A program made the translations under genes and the position numbers. A model generated the notes under the pieces. It made no database searches. It had not been told where the DNA came from and worked only from the letters and a program-made list of their open reading frames with translations. A DNA stretch of 42,414 nucleotides, taken from assembly GCA_017627975.1 (NCBI GenBank), contig JAGAFT010000243.1, positions 1-42,414 on the forward strand, read 5' to 3'. The stretch comes from Oscillospiraceae bacterium. Lineage in GTDB: Bacteria > Bacillota_A > Clostridia > Oscillospirales > Oscillospiraceae. Below are positions 36,230 to 42,414 of this stretch, in pieces; the stretch's first letter is position 1; the number at the start of each line of letters is the position of its first letter.

Positions 36230-39200
36230 ATGATGGATTCTCTTCTGAAACGGATCGAAAAGAGCAAGAAGGCACACGGCAGATGGATCGCCATGGTTCT
36301 GTGTCTGTCGATGCTCGTCTCTCTGGGGACCTTTGCCGGCTTCCGCAAGACGGCGGTGGCGAAGGTCTATACCCGGGATGTGCTGGACTGCCCCTACACC
36401 TATGAGGGGGCGGAGCCGGTGGCGCATGTGCACAACGACGACTGCTACGAGGGGGATACCCTCGTCTGCACGCTGCCGGAGCTGGAAGCGCACACGCATT
36501 CCGACGCCTGCTACTCCGAGCGCCAGGTGCTCACCTGCACCCTCGAGGAAAACCCGGGGCATCAGCACACCGACGCCTGCTATGTCGAGCATAAGGTGCA
36601 GAGCTGCGGCCTTGAGGAGAATCCCGGTCATGAGCACAACGGCACCTGTTATAATGAAAGCGGCGTCCTGATTTGCCAGATTCCGGAGGGTGAGGGCGCG
36701 CATACGCATACCGATGATTGCTATACCGTTGAGCGCGAATTGACCTGTGTCATTCCGGAAGGCGAAGGCGCGCATACCCATGGCGCCGAATGCTTCGAGA
36801 CCGTACGGGAACTCACCTGTGGCAAGGCGGAGCTGACACCCCATGTCCATGGGCCGGAATGCATCCACACGGAAGAGATCACCGTCGATGAGCCGGAAGA
36901 AACCGTCGAGCCCGAAGTGACTGTCGAGCCAGAGGTCGCCGCGCAGCCGGAAGTGAGCGCCGAGCCGGAGGTCACCGCACAGCCGGAAGTGAGCGCCGAG
37001 CAGGAAGTCTCCGCGCAGCCGGAAGTGAGCGCCGAGCCGGAGGTCACCGCACAGCCCGAAGTGACCGTCGCTCCCGAGATGCCCGTCAGCGATCCGAACG
37101 CGGACCTTGAGAGCGCGTCCGAGTGGGAGAGCGACTTCGACGGCATGGAGCTCAGCGGAAACTGGGCCCAGGACCTTGTCCTCGTGGCCGCCACCCAGCA
37201 GGGTCACGGCGAGAGCCAGAACAACTTTGAAGCCTTTCTGAACGACGCAGGCGACGCCTGGGTCAGGCACGGCTATACCCGTTACGGCGCCTGGTCCGGC
37301 GCACCTTACGCGGACGAGTGGAGCGCGATGTTCGTCTCCTTCTGCCTGCGCTATGCCGGCATCCCGGCCGAGAACGTCCCCAACAACCCGACGGCCGCCC
37401 TTATGGCCGAGAGCTTCCAGAAGGGCGAGCTCTTCGCCGGACCGGACTATCTCCCCGCCGTCGGCGACCTGATCTTCTTCGACACGGACGACGAAGAGGG
37501 CATCGACCACATGGGCATCGTCTATCATGTGGATGAAGAGGACGGCAGCATCAACACCGTCGAGGGCAGCCGCACGGACGCGGTGGAAACCTTCGGCTAT
37601 CATCTGGGCGACGAAGAGATCGCCGGCTACGGCATCCTGCCGCAGAATCCGGACTATACTCCTATCGAAGAGACTACCGAGGACGTGACAAGTGAGCTCA
37701 TCGTCATGAGCACCGACGAGGAAGAAAAAGAAGAAAAGAACGAGACCGAAGAAGTCAAGCCGGTTGAAGAAACCAAGGCAGCCGAAGAAGTAACTGCGCC
37801 CGCCGTTCCCATGCCCGCACAGAGCTGGGAGAGAACGGCCGGCGGAATCAAGGTCACGGTGGATGCCCCGGAGGGCGCTTTCCCTGAAAACACAAAAATC
37901 GCCGTCACGCCCGTGAACGGCAACAGCCTGAAAGACACCGTCTCCGACGCCGTGAGCGGCGAGGTCCTGGAGGTCCAGGCCGTCGATATCACGTTCTTCG
38001 ACGCCGACGGAAACGAAATTGAGCCCGCCGTGCCCATCCGCGTGGTCATGACCCCGGCGGAAACCCAGCATGCGGAAGAGAAGACGAACGTCGTCCATAT
38101 TGACCTGGACCAGCAGACCGCCGAAGTGATCGAACAGGCCGCTGGCACCGAGACCGACAACAGCGAAGTTGTCTTCGACGCCGATGCCTTCACCATCTAT
38201 GCCATTGTCTATACTGTCGACACCTATTTCCGCAGCTGCACCGGCGAGACATTTCGTGTTACCATGGACTTTGACGAAAACGCCGGCATTCCGCAGAACG
38301 CGGAACTGGTGGTAGAGGAGATCCTTGAAGAAAGCGCGAACTACAGCGACCTGCTTTCTCAGGCAGAGAACGCCTTGGAGGGCAACAAACAGATCAGCTT
38401 TGTCCGCTTCTTTGACATCAGCATCATGGCCGATGGCGAAGAGGTGCAGCCTCTTGCGCCCGTTTCCATGAAAATCCAGCTGGCCGATCTTCCGGAAGAG
38501 ACCACCGTGGCCGACGCTCAGGTTATCCACTTCGGAAAGCAGCCGGAAGTTCTGAACGCTGAATCCATTGGAGCAAACGTGAGCTTTGAGACATCAAGCT
38601 TCTCAGTCTATGGTGTCGTCTATACTGTGGACTTTTCCTATGAAGTGGACGGCAAAGTGTACCGTTTCAGCATGCCCGGCGGGGGATTTGTGAGTTTAAC
38701 AGACCTGGTAGAAGTGCTGGGTATAATTGGGGACACGAACTCCGATGAAAATGCGGCGGAAAGTGCTGAAATTGCGAAAGAAAACGCTGTCAACGAAGGG
38801 GCGGAAGAGAGTGGTGTAAATTCTGAGACGAACACGGCACTCACACTTGGCGATGTGGAAGTATCGGATGATACGAGGAAATTCGTAGCGGACATGGAGA
38901 GCGTGGAGTTCTCCAATCCGGAACTTGTGGATATCAGCAAGGTTGAGGCATATACTACGGTTGGTCAGATTAAGGAAAGCCGTGGGCTTGATGTTGAGTA
39001 CAGTGCTGAGCTGACGGAAGAGAAGATTGCAGAGATCAATGGGACTGTTGTCGAGTCTGGGGACTGGGCTTTAATTAGCGTACACCCGTTTGATACAGAA
39101 GAGACGCTGACTGTCACCATGAAGGATGGTGAGGTGTTTACAATCAAAGTGACAGATGCGCAGTATATAAACGGCGCTACTGTACACTATGGATATATGG

Positions 39201-42200
39201 AAGGAAACACATTCCATGAGTTTACTAGCGAGCAATTCACGCCTCCGACAAGTGGATTTGGAACACCGGCATATCTGATTTATGATGTACCGGGATATCA
39301 GTATGCGGGAACGACGTATCATGACTATGAAACTACAAATCCTTATTGGCCATGGGAGTCTGTTAAACATCATGATGAAGTTCCTCCCATCATAGAATTC
39401 CAAAATGCCACAGGAGACTATTATGTCTGCTACGAGCCCAGACCAACAGCGACGCAGGGCGGCACAAGCAGTATTCAGGAGGACTATCCGCAGGAGCCAA
39501 CGGTGCTCAAAAAATCGGCAGAGAACCCGAATACCGGAACCAATACGATCTCGCTTGAAGTTTCAGGCCCTCAAAAGACCGCAAAAGCGAAAGCAGATAT
39601 CATCGTTATTTATGATGTGTCCGGTAGTATGAGATTCCCCATCGGATTCAATTCGCTGACGGATGTTCAGCCGGGTGAAGATGCAGGCAAATATATAGTT
39701 CCTGACACTGATCCAAGCCAAAGGAACTATATCGTAAAAAGGGCGATACAAAAGCTTGCAAGTGAATTAATGGGAGAGCAGACCGCGGCAGATCCGGCTG
39801 TTCGAATGGGGATCGTCCCATTTTCCACAAGTGCCGGGACGATTGTTCCATTTACAGGCAGTGCCGATACGTTTAACAGGGCTGTTGGCAGCCTTGCGCT
39901 GGGTGGAGGCACGAACTGGGAAGATGCCCTCCAGGCCGCGAACGCTATGAGCGTGAGGGAAGACGCCGACACCTATGTGATCTTCGTCACGGACGGCAAT
40001 CCCACATTCCGGATCTCGCGGCAGGGAGCGACAGACAGTCAGATTACCTCTGTTGATAATAAGAGTGGTGTCACGCGGGATTACTATGACCAGTTGGGCA
40101 TTTTCGGAACCGGTAATGCAGACGCTGACAAATCCTCTACGGATTCATTGAATCGAAATTATGACGCGGCACTGGCTATTGCGAAGGCGATCGTCGGAAG
40201 CAGCAAAAACCTGTACGGTATCGGAATCTCCGAAGAAGCAAAGAAGCTGGAGAATCTGATCAATGAGTCAGGAACCGGCGGCAATTATTATGAGGTAACA
40301 ACGCAAGGCGGTATAGAACCCGCTATTGAGGATATCAAGAATCAGATTAAAGAGAAGACCTTCGGCTACTCCGATGTTCAGATCAGCGACGGCATCACGG
40401 CTCTGACCCAGACTGTGCAGAAAACCGGCATGACCAATCTGCCTGACAGCGACGATTTTGAGTACTTCAAGGGGCATGCGGCCACGCAGGAAGACGTCGA
40501 TGCCGGCAAGGCCGCGAAGGTCGGTGATACCGTATGGGAGACCTGGACAGCGGAACAGATGGCGAAGGAAGGCGCAGGCCGCGCCGCCTATAACAGCGAT
40601 ACCGGTGCCGTCGAATGGAACCTCGGTGAGACCTTTATGTTGGAGGAGGGCGTAAGCTACAAGGTGGACTTCACCGTCTGGCCCAGCCAGGAGGCATATG
40701 ATCTGCTGGCGGATCTGAATAACGGACTGAAGGATTATGACACACTGGATCAGAGCGTAAGAGCCCAGATCAAGAAGAACGGAACCGGCGAAAACGCAAC
40801 TTACACGCTGAAGACAAACCGGGATGATGAAACCGGTAATCCTGCAGGTTACACCTATAAGAAAGCAACGAAAGAAGGAGAAGACGGCGACGTAACGCCA
40901 ACCGGAGATCCGATCCCCGGGACCTTTGATCCTGTGATCCCGCTCAAGCTTCGAACGGATAAGATTGGTGTGGAGAAGTCTTTCAGCAACCTTCTTGACT
41001 CGCGCGATCCGACACAGATCCAGCTGGAGCTGTGGGGAAACCGGCTTTATAAGACATTTACCCTTACGAAGGACGGACAGTGGAAGTCGGATGACAACTA
41101 TATCTCCTGCGGCCTCCTGACCGTGGATAAAGAAACGGATAAGCTGTATGTCTATGAGACCGGACATGACTTTACTCTGAAGGAGACCGGCGAGGATTCC
41201 ATCTACTGGGAACTGACAGCGGACACCTATCATCCGATGGTGATCAATGATGTGCTGCATATGCTATCCAAAGTAGATGCTCCGGTAGGTATGTCTGCAG
41301 ACACGAAGTATTACTGTGCAGATGATGGCAAGGAATACTACAGGGTGGAAGGAAACGTTTATCGTGACGAGGGGACAGATGCGGTACTAAAGGCCGTCAA
41401 TGATCACAGAAGCTTCCTGGATCTCAGTAAAGAGGTCATCGGTGACGGTGATGAACCGGTTGCGAGTGATGACTTGTTTACCTTTGAGGCACAGTTTAAT
41501 GAAAGCAGAACAGACGATGACATCATCTTTACTGTATATGATACTGTCAGTAAAGAGTACATCAGCGATGTGAGCATTACAACCGCCACGTTGACTCCTG
41601 CCGATGACGCAACCAACACCAGACCCTATTATGTTGCAAAGAATAACACAAAATTTACTCTAAAGATCAAGCAGGGATGGAATGTGCGTTTTCTGAATCT
41701 GTCCAATGCTACAACCTACACCATTAAGGAGGTACTTGAAGATACAGAGTATGTATTTATAAAAATAGAAGGTGATGCGAAAAAGACAGGTACGGATCAC
41801 AACTCGGCTTCAGTAAATACACACATGACGATTACTCTCGGTAATACAGAGATGAGCGGAACAATAGAAGAAGCGAACGTTCTGTACAGCGTGAAGTATA
41901 CTAACAAAGCGCCCAAAAAGAAGATCCAGATCCTTAAAACTGATCAGTCAGGCTCGACGCCATTGAAGGGTGCGGAGTTCTCTTTGTACGGGAGTGATCA
42001 CTATGATGAGGAAGGTAATGTCAACCCAGAAGCACAGGCACTTGAGTCAAACAAAGCGACCGACCAAAACGGTATTCTTGATTTAGGCCAGTACACATGG
42101 GGGACATATTATCTGGTGGAGGAGAAAGCTCCGGAAGGTTATATAAAGCTCGATAAACCGATCAAAATAGTATTGTCAGCTTCTCCTGCATATGAACAGA

Positions 42201-42412
42201 GCGAATCATCCTTGTCAACCTCAGGAAATGGTATAACGCCATTGCAGGATGAAGGACAAAGGGTGATGGGGTATCAGTTTAAAGTAACCAATGATGCCGG
42301 ATATGAGCTCCCCTCCACCGGCGGCTCTGGCACCACGCTTCTCTATCTCTTCGGCGGCATCCTGATCCTTGGAGCGGGAGTACTGCTGTGGAGGAGACGG
42401 AGATTGATTTAA
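36230..42412 (+). CDS. Large sortase-anchored surface protein: His/Cys repeats, CHAP-like, VWA and Cna-B-like domains
   Basis: A 2060-residue protein. It has a signal sequence at about 15-45, then seven H-x-H-x3-C repeats (about 60-215, probably metal-binding). Next come a Pro/Glu/Val repeat spacer (about 218-287) and a CHAP-like domain (about 325-465). Two beta-rich modules and an extracellular region to about 1080 follow. The VWA domain (about 1120-1380) has an intact metal site: D1129-V-S-G-S1133, T1228, D1255. Cna-B/pilin-like modules run from about 1580 to 2020, ending in LPSTG (2027-2031), a membrane helix and RRRR. It is most like a tip adhesin of a Gram-positive pilus or a lone adhesin. 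No sortase or major pilin gene is in the window. ATG 36230 was chosen because AAAGGA precedes it. The gene ends two bases before the window edge. Confidence 0.88.
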   Translation: MMDSLLKRIEKSKKAHGRWIAMVLCLSMLVSLGTFAGFRKTAVAKVYTRDVLDCPYTYEGAEPVAHVHNDDCYEGDTLVCTLPELEAHTHSDACYSERQVLTCTLEENPGHQHTDACYVEHKVQSCGLEENPGHEHNGTCYNESGVLICQIPEGEGAHTHTDDCYTVERELTCVIPEGEGAHTHGAECFETVRELTCGKAELTPHVHGPECIHTEEITVDEPEETVEPEVTVEPEVAAQPEVSAEPEVTAQPEVSAEQEVSAQPEVSAEPEVTAQPEVTVAPEMPVSDPNADLESASEWESDFDGMELSGNWAQDLVLVAATQQGHGESQNNFEAFLNDAGDAWVRHGYTRYGAWSGAPYADEWSAMFVSFCLRYAGIPAENVPNNPTAALMAESFQKGELFAGPDYLPAVGDLIFFDTDDEEGIDHMGIVYHVDEEDGSINTVEGSRTDAVETFGYHLGDEEIAGYGILPQNPDYTPIEETTEDVTSELIVMSTDEEEKEEKNETEEVKPVEETKAAEEVTAPAVPMPAQSWERTAGGIKVTVDAPEGAFPENTKIAVTPVNGNSLKDTVSDAVSGEVLEVQAVDITFFDADGNEIEPAVPIRVVMTPAETQHAEEKTNVVHIDLDQQTAEVIEQAAGTETDNSEVVFDADAFTIYAIVYTVDTYFRSCTGETFRVTMDFDENAGIPQNAELVVEEILEESANYSDLLSQAENALEGNKQISFVRFFDISIMADGEEVQPLAPVSMKIQLADLPEETTVADAQVIHFGKQPEVLNAESIGANVSFETSSFSVYGVVYTVDFSYEVDGKVYRFSMPGGGFVSLTDLVEVLGIIGDTNSDENAAESAEIAKENAVNEGAEESGVNSETNTALTLGDVEVSDDTRKFVADMESVEFSNPELVDISKVEAYTTVGQIKESRGLDVEYSAELTEEKIAEINGTVVESGDWALISVHPFDTEETLTVTMKDGEVFTIKVTDAQYINGATVHYGYMEGNTFHEFTSEQFTPPTSGFGTPAYLIYDVPGYQYAGTTYHDYETTNPYWPWESVKHHDEVPPIIEFQNATGDYYVCYEPRPTATQGGTSSIQEDYPQEPTVLKKSAENPNTGTNTISLEVSGPQKTAKAKADIIVIYDVSGSMRFPIGFNSLTDVQPGEDAGKYIVPDTDPSQRNYIVKRAIQKLASELMGEQTAADPAVRMGIVPFSTSAGTIVPFTGSADTFNRAVGSLALGGGTNWEDALQAANAMSVREDADTYVIFVTDGNPTFRISRQGATDSQITSVDNKSGVTRDYYDQLGIFGTGNADADKSSTDSLNRNYDAALAIAKAIVGSSKNLYGIGISEEAKKLENLINESGTGGNYYEVTTQGGIEPAIEDIKNQIKEKTFGYSDVQISDGITALTQTVQKTGMTNLPDSDDFEYFKGHAATQEDVDAGKAAKVGDTVWETWTAEQMAKEGAGRAAYNSDTGAVEWNLGETFMLEEGVSYKVDFTVWPSQEAYDLLADLNNGLKDYDTLDQSVRAQIKKNGTGENATYTLKTNRDDETGNPAGYTYKKATKEGEDGDVTPTGDPIPGTFDPVIPLKLRTDKIGVEKSFSNLLDSRDPTQIQLELWGNRLYKTFTLTKDGQWKSDDNYISCGLLTVDKETDKLYVYETGHDFTLKETGEDSIYWELTADTYHPMVINDVLHMLSKVDAPVGMSADTKYYCADDGKEYYRVEGNVYRDEGTDAVLKAVNDHRSFLDLSKEVIGDGDEPVASDDLFTFEAQFNESRTDDDIIFTVYDTVSKEYISDVSITTATLTPADDATNTRPYYVAKNNTKFTLKIKQGWNVRFLNLSNATTYTIKEVLEDTEYVFIKIEGDAKKTGTDHNSASVNTHMTITLGNTEMSGTIEEANVLYSVKYTNKAPKKKIQILKTDQSGSTPLKGAEFSLYGSDHYDEEGNVNPEAQALESNKATDQNGILDLGQYTWGTYYLVEEKAPEGYIKLDKPIKIVLSASPAYEQSESSLSTSGNGITPLQDEGQRVMGYQFKVTNDAGYELPSTGGSGTTLLYLFGGILILGAGVLLWRRRRLI
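36944..37052 (+). repeat. 36-bp tandem repeats coding for the Pro-Glu-Val spacer
   Basis: CAGCCGGAAGTGAGCGCCGA begins copies at 36944, 36980 and 37016, a 36-base period equal to 12 codons. The repeats encode alternating QPEVSA and EPEVTA units, in frame, and could expand or contract by slippage. Confidence 0.85.
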
Positions 42413-42414
42413 CA

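Noticed and set aside
36944..37052. 36-bp direct repeats as a possible CRISPR array
   Set aside because: They are contiguous, in frame, encode a regular peptide, and have no unique spacers or cas genes.
36164..38530. A 788-codon open frame on the minus strand
   Set aside because: Antisense to the surface-protein gene. Its repeats mirror the His/Cys and Pro-Glu-Val repeats of the real product.

Overview
The window looks like chromosomal DNA from a high-GC, Gram-positive anaerobe of the Clostridia (Bacillota), probably gut- or rumen-associated. This rests on gene content, not on any search: AddA/AddB in place of RecBCD, a bacterial V-type ATPase operon in the order H-I-K-E-C-F-A-B-D, DegV proteins, DUF975, an EFR1-type flavodoxin/ferredoxin protein, strong AGGAGG ribosome sites with frequent TTG starts, and an LPxTG surface protein. 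I could not resolve the family. I see no tRNA, rRNA, CRISPR array, insertion sequence or prophage gene.

Layout. (1) 1-4584, plus strand: a cyclic-nucleotide-binding/ParB-like protein, a membrane-bound SpoIIE-type phosphatase, a 111-residue peptide with a double-glycine leader and two CW_7-like repeats, and a PreA-like dihydropyrimidine/dihydroorotate dehydrogenase relative with four Fe-S motifs. (2) 4715-5842: AI-2E family permease. (3) 6017-9997, minus strand: a tightly packed operon of a PlsC-like acyltransferase, a GltS-like symporter and a MATE exporter. (4) 10240-17063: addB-addA, closed by a strong terminator. (5) 17179-18015, minus: PAP2 phosphatase. (6) 18423-27011: the nine-gene V-ATPase operon, with two good sigma-70-type promoters in tandem and a c-ring subunit carrying the residues of Na+-binding V-ATPases. 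(7) 27163-28748, minus: cdsA and an EFR1-type flavodoxin/ferredoxin gene. (8) 28749-34327: a HerA-like DUF853 ATPase with a structured leader, a small hypothetical gene, and a DegV-XRE-DegV group. This stretch is dotted with GC-rich hairpins that share a CCCCGCC/GGCGGGG core. (9) 34328-35947: a GntR/FCD regulator and a DUF975 membrane protein. (10) 36230-42412: a 2060-residue sortase-anchored surface protein with His/Cys repeats, a CHAP-like domain lacking the usual cysteine, a VWA domain and Cna-B-like domains.

The housekeeping parts cover DNA repair (AddAB), ion-motive energy (V-ATPase) and phospholipid metabolism (PlsC, CdsA, PAP2, and the DegV fatty-acid-binding proteins). The least familiar part is the left-end cassette: a predicted secreted, cell-wall-binding, GG-leader peptide translationally coupled to a membrane phosphatase and preceded by a nucleotide-sensing protein. 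The surface protein and the hairpin family are the next most unusual items.
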